64,000 bases of DNA. It comes from Bilifractor porci (GTDB taxonomy: Bacteria; Bacillota; Clostridia; Lachnospirales; Lachnospiraceae). Positions within the stretch are counted from its first letter, which is position 1, and every line of letters starts with the position of its first letter. Of the stretch, positions 1 to 8,969 are shown in pieces. The position numbers and the translations under genes are program-made. The stretch is taken from positions 46,438-110,437 of the forward strand of contig NZ_VUMV01000009.1 in the NCBI RefSeq assembly GCF_009696005.1. The letters run 5' to 3'. The notes below the pieces were generated by a model. It saw nothing but the letters and a program-made list of their open reading frames with translations, had not been told where the DNA came from and made no database searches.

Positions 1-808
1 TCATGGACGTAAGAGGGGAGCGGAAATCGTGAGAAACGTTGGCGATAAAGTTCCGCTCATATTCCCCGCTTTTGTTCAGCTCATCCGACATATAATTCAG
101 CGAGGCGGCAAGTCTGCCCATCTCATCGTGCGAATTTACCGGGATGTTGTAATTCAGGCGTCCGTCCGCGTATTCCTGAATTCCTGTCTGTATTTTCCGC
201 AGAGGGCGGAGGACTGTCAGGTACAACAGAATAAAAACGGTCAGAAACAGAATGTAGACGATGATGCTGAGAAGATGAATAATGGCCAGAATCTCCTCGC
301 GGTCCGTGAAAATATTATTCATGGGTTCATGAATGGCAATATAACCGCGGATGTCCAGATTCCCGGTAACCGGGCTGAGAACGGTCAGATGATCTTCCGG
401 GTAATAATCAAAAAAGGTGCCTACAGTATAATAACCGCTTCCCAGCTTCAGCGGATCAAAACCTTCCAGAACAGGATATTCCGCATCTCCGGAATCATCT
501 GTAGCAGATTCTCCGGCTGTGTTCATATAGATGGTTCCGTCCGAACCGAGCAGCCATATTTCACAGTCCTGATAGCCGGCCAGGGTATGAAGATTCAGGT
601 ACAGGCTGCTGAACGAATCTTTGTCAATTCCATTTGTCAGTACATCAGACTGAGCGATTTTTGCAGCCTCCTTGTACAGCTTCAGTCCCTCCGATTCCAC
701 CAGGCGGTGCTGGACGAGACGTGACCCCAGGGTAGATATCAGGACAAATTCCGCAATCCCGATAACAGCAAAAATCAGTATAAATTTATGGATCAGTTTT
801 ATATGCAT
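1..808 (-). CDS. Sensor histidine kinase, N-terminal part (cut by window edge)
   Basis: The gene reads leftward from an ATG at 808, preceded by a GGAG motif, and runs off the window. About 269 codons are visible. There is an N-terminal membrane segment (about residues 5-27), an extracytoplasmic sensing region of about 130 residues and a second membrane segment (about 170-197). A HAMP-like linker follows, then the start of a HisKA domain with the H-box NVSHDFRSPL near the left edge. The response regulator at 852-1568 lies immediately upstream in the same direction, so the pair is a two-component system. The ATPase domain is outside the window and the signal is unknown. Confidence 0.9.
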   Translation of the reverse strand, partial: MHIKLIHKFILIFAVIGIAEFVLISTLGSRLVQHRLVESEGLKLYKEAAKIAQSDVLTNGIDKDSFSSLYLNLHTLAGYQDCEIWLLGSDGTIYMNTAGESATDDSGDAEYPVLEGFDPLKLGSGYYTVGTFFDYYPEDHLTVLSPVTGNLDIRGYIAIHEPMNNIFTDREEILAIIHLLSIIVYILFLTVFILLYLTVLRPLRKIQTGIQEYADGRLNYNIPVNSHDEMGRLAASLNYMSDELNKSGEYERNFIANVSHDFRSPLTSM

Positions 809-851
809 TGCGTGATCTCCGTGCCGTGAAAAAGATTCAGACGGAAACTTT

Positions 852-1568
852 TTACAGAGTTTTCACTTCAAATTTATAACCTACACCCCAGACCGTGGCG
901 ATGGACCAGTTCTCGTTATCGCTGATTTTTTCCCGTATTCTCTTGATGTGAACATCGACCGTCCGTGTATCTCCCACGTACTCATATCCCCAGATATGAT
1001 CCAGAAGCTGTTCTCTTGTAAAGACCTGGTTGGGCTGCGAAGCAAGAAAATACAGCAGCTCAATTTCCTTGGGAGGCATGTCGAGCGTGGTTCCACGATA
1101 GGTCACGGAATAGTTGGTAAGATTGATGACCAGATCCGGGTATTCGGCTATCTTTGCCGGGGCGGATGCGGGAAGAGAAACGGTAGGGGTCGGTTCCGGC
1201 GTGAAACGGCGCAGCACCGCCTTGACTCTTGCAACCAGTTCTTTGGAATCGAAAGGCTTTATCATATAGTCGTCCGCGCCCATTTCCAGTCCCAGAACCT
1301 TGTCAAACACTTCTCCCTTGGCGGAAAGCATGATAATCGGAGTGTTGGATTTATAGCGGATTTTCCGGCACACCTCGTAACCGTCCATGCCGGGCAGCAT
1401 CAGGTCGAGAAGAACCAGATCCGGATGGAAGGAAGCAAATTCCTTCAGCGCGGATTCTCCGTCGTTTACGATCATGCACTCAAAGCATTCCTTTGTAAGA
1501 TAGAGAGAGATCAGTTCTGCAATATTGTTGTCGTCGTCAATTATGAGTATTTTCTGTTTTACTGCCAT
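852..1568 (-). CDS. OmpR/PhoB-family response regulator
   Basis: The 238-residue protein has a receiver domain (acidic pocket IDDD near the N-terminus, phospho-acceptor Asp in LVLLDLMLPG, conserved Lys in MIKPFD) and a C-terminal winged helix typical of OmpR (PPKEIELLYFL, then DTRTVDVHIKRIREK). I start it at the ATG at 1568 (MAVKQKILI), which has AGGAG upstream; a longer in-frame reading to 1640 has no domain content and would overlap mutS2 further. It overlaps the 3' end of mutS2 slightly in the same direction, and its stop lies 43 bases before the kinase start. It is the partner of the kinase at 1-808; the regulon is unknown. Confidence 0.93.
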   Translation of the reverse strand: MAVKQKILIIDDDNNIAELISLYLTKECFECMIVNDGESALKEFASFHPDLVLLDLMLPGMDGYEVCRKIRYKSNTPIIMLSAKGEVFDKVLGLEMGADDYMIKPFDSKELVARVKAVLRRFTPEPTPTVSLPASAPAKIAEYPDLVINLTNYSVTYRGTTLDMPPKEIELLYFLASQPNQVFTREQLLDHIWGYEYVGDTRTVDVHIKRIREKISDNENWSIATVWGVGYKFEVKTL

Positions 1569-1605
1569 ATCCGGCTCCTGTTCTTTTCTGATGCCTGTTC
1601 CTCTG

Positions 1606-3990
1606 TTACTGTTTGAATTCCACGATTGTAACGCCGGCATCCCCTTCGCCGTACTCGGCTAAATGGAAGTCTGCTACATGCTTCTGGGTTCTCAGATAAT
1701 TATGAATTCCTTTCCTGAGCGCGCCGGTTCCCTTTCCGTGGATGACACGCACACTCTTCAGATGGGCAATGTAGGCGTCATCCAGATATTTATCCAGTTC
1801 CGCAACGGCCTCATCGACGGTCTTGCCGAGAAGATTGATTTCAGAGCTGACGGAGGCAGACTTGCTCATCCGTATTTTCCCGGTAGAGGTGCGGGTCATC
1901 TTCGGTGTAATGATTTCCGGTTCATCCGCCAGTTCCAGATCGTCCATATGGACTTTTGTGCGTAGGATTCCGCACTGCACAAAAAGATTGCCCCTGGAAT
2001 CCGGCCTTGTACTTACGGTTCCCTTCAGATTCATGCTGAGAATCCGTACCGGAGTCCCCGGAGTAAGATCCTGCGGCCGCGGCTTTTTACCGGGCTGCTT
2101 CGGCTCAGAAGCTTTTACGCCCGTACGGGAAGCGGTTTTATCGATCTGTTTCCGGAGGGCGTTTCGTTTACGTTCCATTTCCGCAGAGTTGACGCCTGCC
2201 TTCCCGAATTTCCGGAATTCCTTCATGGTCTGATCGGCGTATTCTTTTGCATCCTGAAGAACGGCATGTGCCTCTTCATTTGCCCTGGACAGAATTTGAT
2301 CCTTCTGCTGTTCCAGTGTCCTTTCCCTGTTTTTTAATTCTGTCTCGCGCCGGGACAGGGTTTCCTCCAGGCGCTTCAGTTCCTCTTCCTTTCGTTCCTG
2401 TGCAATCCGGTTCTCTTCCAGACTGGATAAAACATCCTCGAAGGAAGCGTCCTGCTCGCTGATCTGTTTTCTGGCGTCCTCGATAATGGATTCCGGAAGG
2501 CCAAGCTTCAGAGAGATAGCAAAGGCGTTGCTTTTTCCGGGAACACCGATCAGCAGACGGTAGGTCGGCTGAAGTGTTTCGATATTAAATTCACAGCTGG
2601 CATTCTCCACCCCCTCTGTAGTAAGGGCGTAGACCTTCAGCTCGCTGTAATGCGTGGTGGCCATTGTACGGACGCCTTTCCGGTGTAGATAGGAGAGAAT
2701 CGATATAGCCAGTGCCGCACCCTCTGCCGGATCGGTGCCGGCGCCCAGCTCGTCGAAGAGCACCAGGGAATTCCGGTCTGCCTTTTCCAGAAAAGAGACG
2801 ATGCTCTTCATATGGGAAGAAAAGGTGCTGAGGGACTGCTCGATGCTCTGTTCATCACCGATATCCGCATAAACTTCCTGAAAGACAGAAAGCTCGGAGC
2901 GGTCTCCCGCGGGAATATGCAGGCCGGACTGGCCCATCAGGGTAAGGAGTCCTGTCGTTTTCAGCGACACTGTTTTTCCGCCCGTGTTCGGACCGGTAAT
3001 AACCAGGAGGTCGAAAGTATCTCCCAGCCGTATGTCAATCGGGACTACTTTATGCTTTTCAATCAGAGGATGCCGGGCTTTCCGCAGATTGACCAGCCCG
3101 TTGGTATTAAATTCCGGCCTGGTGGCATTCATGACAAGTGCCAGCCTTGCCCTGGCAAAAATAAAGTCCAGCTCCGCCAGATTTTCATAGTTATACCGGA
3201 GTGTTTCCGTGTAAGCAGATGCGTCCGCGCTCAGTTCGGCAAGAACCTTGGCAATTTCCTCCTGTTCGCGTATTTCCAGCTGCCGGATTTCATTATTAAG
3301 TTTTACCACCGACATAGGTTCGATAAAAAGTGTGGCTCCGGTTGAGGACTGATCGTGGATCATGCCAGGTACCTGGGAGCGGTAATCAGAGCGGACAGGC
3401 AGGCAGTAGCGGCCATCTCTCATGGTGATCACCGCGTCCTGCAGGGCGGTACGCAGATTCCCGTTAATCATACTGTTCAGCTGGGCGTGTATTTTCTCAC
3501 CGCAGCTTTTCATGGAGCGGCGTACCTGACGAAGTCCGGCGCTTGCGTCATCTGCTATTTCATCTTCCGAAAGGATGGCTCTCCGGATGTCGGAAGCTAA
3601 GGCGGACACGGGCTCCAGAAGATCAAAAACGGAGTCCAGGGAATCATCCGGGGTATCCTGCCGGTCATGGCGTCCGTATGCCTTTACACGGGCAGTGTTT
3701 TCCAGAAGAGAAGCGATATCGAGCAGTTCTCTGGCCGTCAGGGCAGCCCCGACTTCCAGCCGCCGCAGAGACGGACGGATGTCATGGACACTTCCGCAGG
3801 AGAAGCCGCTGTTCCGGAGCAGACGTCTGAGCGCGTCAGAGGTTTCCGCCTGCATTTTCTGGATTTCCTCCAGCTCTGTGGATGGAAACAGAGAACGACA
3901 TTTTTCTCTTCCTGGGTCAGAGGTGGCACAGTCCGTCAGCTGCTGCCTGATTTTATCAAATTCCAGTATTCTAAGTGCTTTTTGGTTCAT
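1606..3990 (-). CDS. mutS2: Endonuclease MutS2 with Smr domain
   Basis: The 794-residue protein matches the usual MutS2 length. The N-terminal MutS-like core and clamp precede the ABC-type ATPase (Walker A GPNTGGKT; Walker B and signature around LVLFDELGAGTDPAEG). A long charged coiled coil (about 515-600) leads to a C-terminal Smr domain (VRVIHGKGTGALRKG). MutS2 proteins suppress homologous recombination and, in Bacillus subtilis, have also been linked to rescue of collided ribosomes; the role here is by family. The start at 3990 (MNQKALRILEFDKI) fits the family N-terminus. The response regulator gene overlaps its 3' end. Confidence 0.96.
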   Translation of the reverse strand: MNQKALRILEFDKIRQQLTDCATSDPGREKCRSLFPSTELEEIQKMQAETSDALRRLLRNSGFSCGSVHDIRPSLRRLEVGAALTARELLDIASLLENTARVKAYGRHDRQDTPDDSLDSVFDLLEPVSALASDIRRAILSEDEIADDASAGLRQVRRSMKSCGEKIHAQLNSMINGNLRTALQDAVITMRDGRYCLPVRSDYRSQVPGMIHDQSSTGATLFIEPMSVVKLNNEIRQLEIREQEEIAKVLAELSADASAYTETLRYNYENLAELDFIFARARLALVMNATRPEFNTNGLVNLRKARHPLIEKHKVVPIDIRLGDTFDLLVITGPNTGGKTVSLKTTGLLTLMGQSGLHIPAGDRSELSVFQEVYADIGDEQSIEQSLSTFSSHMKSIVSFLEKADRNSLVLFDELGAGTDPAEGAALAISILSYLHRKGVRTMATTHYSELKVYALTTEGVENASCEFNIETLQPTYRLLIGVPGKSNAFAISLKLGLPESIIEDARKQISEQDASFEDVLSSLEENRIAQERKEEELKRLEETLSRRETELKNRERTLEQQKDQILSRANEEAHAVLQDAKEYADQTMKEFRKFGKAGVNSAEMERKRNALRKQIDKTASRTGVKASEPKQPGKKPRPQDLTPGTPVRILSMNLKGTVSTRPDSRGNLFVQCGILRTKVHMDDLELADEPEIITPKMTRTSTGKIRMSKSASVSSEINLLGKTVDEAVAELDKYLDDAYIAHLKSVRVIHGKGTGALRKGIHNYLRTQKHVADFHLAEYGEGDAGVTIVEFKQ

Positions 3991-4093
3991 AAATCAATTC
4001 CTGTATTACTTTTTCTTGCTGCTTTTTACGCTGCCGCAAAAAATTATTCGGCAGCCATGCCTATTGTACCTTAAAATCGGCGCACTTGAAAGA

Positions 4094-4609
4094 AGGACTC
4101 GCATTTTCGTGCCGCCGAGGCGTCACTTCATGCTCATACTTGTTGTCGTTTCTGAAGCGAAAGCTTCCCGGTCCGCAAGCGGCCCGTAAGCTTTTGCTTC
4201 GAAACTGGACCTCCGGGTTATAGAGGTATTCTATATAAATGTATAAGTCCGCCGCGCTGCTTCGTTGCTTCGCAACTCACGCATCGCTAACAAGTATTCG
4301 CATTTCCGTGCCGCAAAGCGTCACTTCATGCTCATACTTGTTGTCGTTTCTGAAGCGAAAGCTTCCCGGTCCGCAAGCGGCCCGTAAGCTTTTGCTTCGA
4401 AACTGGACCTCCGAGTTATAGAGGTATTCTATATAAATGTATAAGTCCGCCGCGCTGCTTCGTTGCTTCGCAACTTACGCATCGCTAACAAGTATTCGCA
4501 TTTCCGTGCCGCAAAGCGTCACTTCATGCTCATACTTGTTGTCGTTTCTGAAGCGAAAGCTTCCCAGTCCGCAAGCGGCCCGTAAGCTTTTGCTTCGAAA
4601 CTGGACTTA
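4094..4609. repeat. Tandem repeat array, about 198-bp unit, 2.6 copies
   Basis: The segment beginning near 4094 is repeated near 4292 and 4490, each unit containing CACTTCATGCTCATACTTG and a long palindrome. Copies 2 and 3 are almost identical; copy 1 is slightly diverged at its left edge and copy 3 stops after the palindrome. Each unit carries an imperfect inverted repeat (GAAGCGAAAGCTT with AAGCTTTTGCTTC) enclosing a nested CCGC-AA-GCGG hairpin. Short open frames inside repeat with the unit and look fortuitous. The array fills the 3991-4751 gap between the divergently transcribed mutS2 and HtrA-like genes. Confidence 0.9.
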
Positions 4610-4751
4610 TACAGTATATTCATAATTTATTCATAAATCGGTGTTAAACTATTTTTCATATCAGCTTTTCTTTTTTATTCATTTCCGGGCAGTTTGCTTC
4701 GTTAACAGATAACACCGAACCTTTATTTGAATGTTCATTTGGAGTGGAAAA

Positions 4752-6179
4752 ATGGACGATTTGAAAAAAGAAGAACCGGGCAGCGGAGCCGGCACAGATG
4801 ACCGGGCTGTATCCGAAGGGGATAATAATTATAAGTTTATCAAACAGACGATCCGTAAGAAACCGGTTGACAAAAAGAAATGGATTCTCAGGATTGTCTG
4901 GACAGTTGTTTTCAGCGCCGGATTCGGAATTATCGCGGCTTTTGTGTTTGCGGCGTTTGCGCCTGCAGCGGCCAGAATTCTGGGTCTGGAGGTGGAAAAC
5001 AAGCGGATTGTATTAACAACAGGAGATGAAACGACACCAACTCCGGAGCCGGAGAATGAGACTGTATCGGATGCATCGGCTGGTTCTTCTGTCTCTTCGG
5101 TTTCGTCGTCTTCTCAGGAAAGTTCCGCATCAAGTTCCCCGGTAACCAGCCAGGGATCGGAAGGCCAAGACCAGAAACAGGAAGAAGACGGTTCCACAGC
5201 GGATTCTCTGACCATAGACAATCTCAGACAATTATATGGAGATATGATTGCGTCCGCCAGGGAGGCGCAGAACGCGATCGTCCAGGTGACGGGCATCACA
5301 AATGAAATGGATTATTTCCGGCAGAATTATGAAAACCGGCAGCAGGTTTCCGGTCTGATTATTGCGCGGAATAACAATCTGCTGTATATTCTTACCCAGC
5401 AGTCTGTAGTGGAAAACGTACAGTCTATTCAGATTACGTTTTTTGACGGCACGACTGCGGATGGGGCTTTTCTTTCCAGAGATGCAGCGACAGGATTTGC
5501 GGTTGTAACGGTGGACTCCGGTTCCGTTTCTCCGACGACGGACTCCAGGATCACGACGGCCCCCCTGGGCAGTTCCTATCTGGTTTCCCAGGCTGATCCG
5601 GTACTGGCTCTTGGGAGTCCTATGGGTTACGGGGATTCGGTTTCCTGCGGGATCGTCACATCCGTGAGCAACACGGCGGAAACTTCTGACAGGGAGTATA
5701 AGCTGATTACCACGGATATTATCGGAAGCGCGTCCGGCAGCGGTGTTCTTGTGAACATTTACGGAAAAGTGGTAGGAATTATCAGCCAGAACTTTAAAGT
5801 GGGAGATACGGGAACGGTTACAGCACTGGCAATATCCGATATCAGCGGCCTGCTGGAAACATTGACCAATCATGATCCGATTCCGTATACCGGAATCACC
5901 GGCCAGATGGTGACGCAGGATATTTCCGGCAGAACAGGCATACCGGAAGGAGAACTGGTAACGGCTGTCGATGAGGATTCGCCTGCAATGCTTGCTGGAA
6001 TCAAGGAATATGATGTGATTACTGAGGTAAACGGAAAAACCATCCGTTCGGTTTCCGACTATACCGACATTGTAAGCGCCTCAGCGGAAAATGATACGCT
6101 GAATATAAAGGCCATGAGAAAGGGAGCAGAAGGTTATGCAGAAGTTGATTTTGCAGTAACCGTGGCGATAAGGCAGTAA
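4752..6179 (+). CDS. Membrane-anchored HtrA-like protein with PDZ domain; catalytic triad missing
   Basis: The start is the ATG at 4752 (GGAG about 8 bases upstream), giving 475 residues. A charged cytoplasmic tail (1-42) precedes one membrane segment (about 44-70) and a Ser/Thr/Pro/Glu-rich linker (about 90-150). A trypsin-like HtrA/DegP fold follows, then a C-terminal PDZ domain (about 390-470, with LAGIKEYDVITEVNGKTI). The fold is recognisable from LALGSPMGYG and GVLVNIYGKVVGI, but the catalytic positions are changed: His is Ser218 (TQQSVV), Asp is Gly248 (DAATGFAVV), and the nucleophile position is Gly329 with serines on either side (SGSG). It is probably a non-proteolytic, surface-facing binding or sensor protein. 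Confidence 0.85.
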   Translation: MDDLKKEEPGSGAGTDDRAVSEGDNNYKFIKQTIRKKPVDKKKWILRIVWTVVFSAGFGIIAAFVFAAFAPAAARILGLEVENKRIVLTTGDETTPTPEPENETVSDASAGSSVSSVSSSSQESSASSSPVTSQGSEGQDQKQEEDGSTADSLTIDNLRQLYGDMIASAREAQNAIVQVTGITNEMDYFRQNYENRQQVSGLIIARNNNLLYILTQQSVVENVQSIQITFFDGTTADGAFLSRDAATGFAVVTVDSGSVSPTTDSRITTAPLGSSYLVSQADPVLALGSPMGYGDSVSCGIVTSVSNTAETSDREYKLITTDIIGSASGSGVLVNIYGKVVGIISQNFKVGDTGTVTALAISDISGLLETLTNHDPIPYTGITGQMVTQDISGRTGIPEGELVTAVDEDSPAMLAGIKEYDVITEVNGKTIRSVSDYTDIVSASAENDTLNIKAMRKGAEGYAEVDFAVTVAIRQ

Positions 6180-6361
6180 CCTGTTATCTGCCATCCTATT
6201 ATGGAAAGAATACTCGACTTCCTTTATGGTGCTGCGGCGGATGTGAATCAATAACCTGTTATTATCCATGTGGAAAGAACTGTTACATAAAATATTCCTC
6301 CGCAGCGTTGTATCAGCACAGTTTCAGAAATGCATGTTTCCGGAGTGCCGGAAAAAAGCAG

Positions 6362-6405
6362 AAAAAAGACAGAAAAAGGACAGAAAAAGGACAGAAAAAG
6401 GACAG
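6362..6405 (+). repeat. Short tandem repeat (about 11 nt, GACAGAAAAAG)
   Basis: Three to four copies of GACAGAAAAAG stand directly before the ribosome binding site of the YhaM-type gene. The array keeps an open frame upstream of the chosen start (KKDRKRTEKGQKKDR), which would add a Lys-rich tail if an upstream start were used. The rest of the 6180-6412 gap holds two similar CCTGTTAT...GGAAAGAA segments and no gene. Confidence 0.7.
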
Positions 6406-6412
6406 GGAGAAA

Positions 6413-7375
6413 ATGTTATATATTCAGGAAATGCATGAGGGTATGAAGGTTGCCGGAATTTATCTTTGCAAGTCAAGGACGGCGGCGGTAACGAAAAACG
6501 GAAAAAATTATGACAATGTGATCCTCATGGATAAAACCGGTACCATTGATGCCAAGATATGGGAACCGGATTCCGCAGGCATTGATGATTTTGATGCCTT
6601 GGAATATGTGGATGTAGTCGGTGATGTTACAAAGTACAACGGAAACCTACAGATGTCTCTGAAGAGGGCAAGAAAAGCCAGAGAAGGGGAATACGACCCG
6701 AAGGAATATCTCCCGACATCCGACAAAAACACAGAAGATATGTACAAAGCGCTGCTGACATTTGTGGACAAGGTGGAGAATCCGTATCTGCACAAGCTGT
6801 TGGAAAAATATTTTCGTGAGGATGAGGCCTTTGCCTACCGGTTCAAGACCGCATCTGCGGCGAAGACGGTTCACCACAGCTTTATCGGAGGTCTTCTTCA
6901 GCATACGCTGTATGTCACGAATCTCTGCTATTATTTTACAAAATACTATCCTATCTTAAACAAGGACCTGCTTCTGACAGCGGCAATCTGTCATGATATC
7001 GGAAAGACCGTGGAAATTTCCGCTTTTCCGGAGAATGATTATACAGATGACGGACAGCTTCTGGGACATATCATGATCGGCGCAGAGATGATTCATGATG
7101 CCGCGAAGGAAATTCCTGGATTCCCGAAGAAATTGGAATCCGATCTCAAACACTGCATTCTGGCTCATCACGGGGAGTATGAATTCGGTTCTCCCAAAAA
7201 GCCGGCGCTTGCGGAGGCTCTTGCCTTGAACCTGGCGGATAACGCGGATGCCAGGCTGGAGTTTATCACCGAACTCTTCAAAACAAATACGCAGAAACCG
7301 GACAGTGAATGGTTTGGTTATAACCGGCTGCTGGAATCCAATTTCCGAAAGACGGGAGATTTGAATGCACTCTGA
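6413..7375 (+). CDS. yhaM: 3'-5' exoribonuclease of the YhaM family (OB fold plus HD domain)
   Basis: The 320-residue protein starts at the ATG at 6413, behind GGGAGA. The N-terminal OB-fold nucleic-acid-binding part (about 1-95, with VILMDKTGTIDAKIW) is followed by an HD phosphohydrolase domain: HSFIGGLLQHTLYV, AICHDIGKT and LAHHGEYEFGSP carry the metal-binding His/Asp residues. YhaM enzymes degrade RNA from the 3' end with Mn ions. The next gene, rlmD, starts 11 bases before this stop, so the two RNA-metabolism genes are translationally coupled. Confidence 0.92.
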   Translation: MLYIQEMHEGMKVAGIYLCKSRTAAVTKNGKNYDNVILMDKTGTIDAKIWEPDSAGIDDFDALEYVDVVGDVTKYNGNLQMSLKRARKAREGEYDPKEYLPTSDKNTEDMYKALLTFVDKVENPYLHKLLEKYFREDEAFAYRFKTASAAKTVHHSFIGGLLQHTLYVTNLCYYFTKYYPILNKDLLLTAAICHDIGKTVEISAFPENDYTDDGQLLGHIMIGAEMIHDAAKEIPGFPKKLESDLKHCILAHHGEYEFGSPKKPALAEALALNLADNADARLEFITELFKTNTQKPDSEWFGYNRLLESNFRKTGDLNAL

Positions 7376-8846
7376 AAAAAAGAATGAGACCGTTTCCCTG
7401 CATGTGACAGATTTGGGACGCCATGGGGAGGGGATCGGCAAAACTGCAGACGGATATACCCTCTTTGTTCCCGGCACGGTTCCCGGTGATGAAGTAGAGG
7501 CACTTATCCTAAAAGCCGGAAAAACATTTGGATACGGAAAACTGAGACAAATTCGGAAGGCCTCACCAGACCGGGTGGTTCCGGTATGCCCTTGCGCAGA
7601 CAGCTGCGGAGGATGTCAGCTGCAGTTTATGAAATATGAGGCACAGCTGGCATGGAAGCAGAAAAAAGTCAGAGATGATCTGATCAGAATCGGAGGCATC
7701 CAGGAGCCTCCTCTTGAGCCGATCAGCGGTATGCAGAAAAAACTAAGGTATCGGAATAAAGCCCAGTTTCCGGTCGGCACGGGTAAAGATGGTAAGCCTG
7801 TGGCGGGATTTTACGCGGGACATTCCCACAGGATTGTTCCCTGCAGTGATTGTCAGCTTGGGGCAAAAGAAAATGCCACGGTTATCCGCGTAATTCTGGA
7901 ATGGATGCAGGAATTTCATATACCTGCTTATGACGAACAAACCGGAAACGGGCTGGTTCGACATGTGCTGATCCGAAAGGGGACAGCAACCGGAGAAATT
8001 CTGGTATGCCTTGTGATAAACAGCACAGCTCCGGAAAAAGACAACAGAAATCCGGGATATTCTCAAAAAAGAAGAAAAAAGAAAAAAGCGGAAGGACTGC
8101 GTACAGAATGGAAAAACGAACTGATACGCAGACTCACAGAAGCCGACAGCTTTTTTGAGGAAGGCAGTTTTCTGACAGGATTGACAATTAACTATAATCC
8201 TGAAAACACAAATGTAATTCTGGGGAAAAGGACGGAATGTATTTGGGGAAAACCCTATCTGCTTGACCGTCTGACATCAGAAAAATACGGCTTTTCTGTC
8301 ACGTATCAGATATCCTCGCAATCCTTTTACCAGGTAAATCACGAACAGACACAGAAAATCTATGAGAAAGTGCTGGATCTGGCAGAACTGACCGGTACAG
8401 AGACGGTTCTGGATCTGTACTGCGGGATCGGAACGATCTCCCTGTACCTGGCCCGCCGGGCTGCCCATGTTATTGGAGTGGAAATTGTTCCGCAGGCCAT
8501 AGAGGATGCCAGAAAAAATGCGGAGCTGAATGATATTCAGCATGCGGAATTCTTTACGGGAAGAGCAGAGAAGGTTGTTCCGGAACTGGTTCGTCAAAAA
8601 AATATCCACGCAGATGTAGTCGTGGTGGATCCGCCCCGAAAGGGCTGCGACCCCGAACTGCTGCAAACAATCCTTCAGATATCTCCCGAAAAAATAATCT
8701 ATGTCAGCTGCGATCCGGCCACATTGTCCAGGGATATAAAATACCTGACCGAGAATGGGTATCGACTGGCTTACGCAAAGCCCTACGACCAGTTTGGAAT
8801 GACCGTCCACGTGGAGACGGTGTGCCTCTTAACCCGCATAAAATAA
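7365..8846 (+). CDS. rlmD: 23S rRNA (uracil-5)-methyltransferase RlmD/RlmCD (TrmA/RumA family)
   Basis: The protein has 493 residues. An N-terminal TRAM domain (VTDLGRHGEGIGKT...LFVPGTVPGDEVE) precedes a 4Fe-4S cysteine cluster (CPCADSCGGCQLQF). The SAM-dependent methyltransferase domain has the SAM loop VLDLYCGIGTISL, the DPPRKGCD motif and the catalytic Cys in YVSCDPATL. A Lys/Arg-rich insertion (SQKRRKKKKA) sits mid-protein. The enzyme makes m5U in 23S rRNA. The C-terminal codons (HVETVCLLTRIK) border the prophage and recur, diverged, at 39553 and 52251, marking the gene's 3' end as an integration site. Confidence 0.95.
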   Translation: MHSEKKNETVSLHVTDLGRHGEGIGKTADGYTLFVPGTVPGDEVEALILKAGKTFGYGKLRQIRKASPDRVVPVCPCADSCGGCQLQFMKYEAQLAWKQKKVRDDLIRIGGIQEPPLEPISGMQKKLRYRNKAQFPVGTGKDGKPVAGFYAGHSHRIVPCSDCQLGAKENATVIRVILEWMQEFHIPAYDEQTGNGLVRHVLIRKGTATGEILVCLVINSTAPEKDNRNPGYSQKRRKKKKAEGLRTEWKNELIRRLTEADSFFEEGSFLTGLTINYNPENTNVILGKRTECIWGKPYLLDRLTSEKYGFSVTYQISSQSFYQVNHEQTQKIYEKVLDLAELTGTETVLDLYCGIGTISLYLARRAAHVIGVEIVPQAIEDARKNAELNDIQHAEFFTGRAEKVVPELVRQKNIHADVVVVDPPRKGCDPELLQTILQISPEKIIYVSCDPATLSRDIKYLTENGYRLAYAKPYDQFGMTVHVETVCLLTRIK

Positions 8847-8879
8847 GGATTTTCATGGCTTTGATGTGCCTAAAATATG

Positions 8880-8903
8880 CGATTTGCCACCGATTTGCCA
8901 CCG
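8880..8903. repeat. Direct repeat GATTTGCCACC x2, possible attL-proximal sequence
   Basis: GATTTGCCACC occurs twice in a row between the rlmD stop and the integrase terminator, where the left attachment site of the prophage would be expected. I found no second copy further right, so its role in recombination is a guess. Confidence 0.4.
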
Positions 8904-8926
8904 TAATTTCAAAAATGACATAAAAA

Positions 8927-8960
8927 TGCCGCTGAGCGTTCAATTTGTTCAGCGGCATTG
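8927..8960 (-). terminator. Rho-independent terminator of the integrase gene
   Basis: AATGCCGCTGA pairs perfectly with TCAGCGGCATT (11 bp) around a 12-base loop. Read leftward it is followed by a T-rich run, so it ends transcription of the integrase at 8970-10247. Confidence 0.85.
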
Positions 8961-8969
8961 AATTCAGTA

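Noticed and set aside
1569..1640. N-terminal extension of the response regulator
   Set aside because: It adds 24 residues without domain content; AGGAG is correctly spaced for the start at 1568.
4239..4625. Two similar 60-residue open frames (MYKSAALLRCFA...)
   Set aside because: They exist only because the 198-bp unit is repeated; no ribosome site and no protein-like composition.
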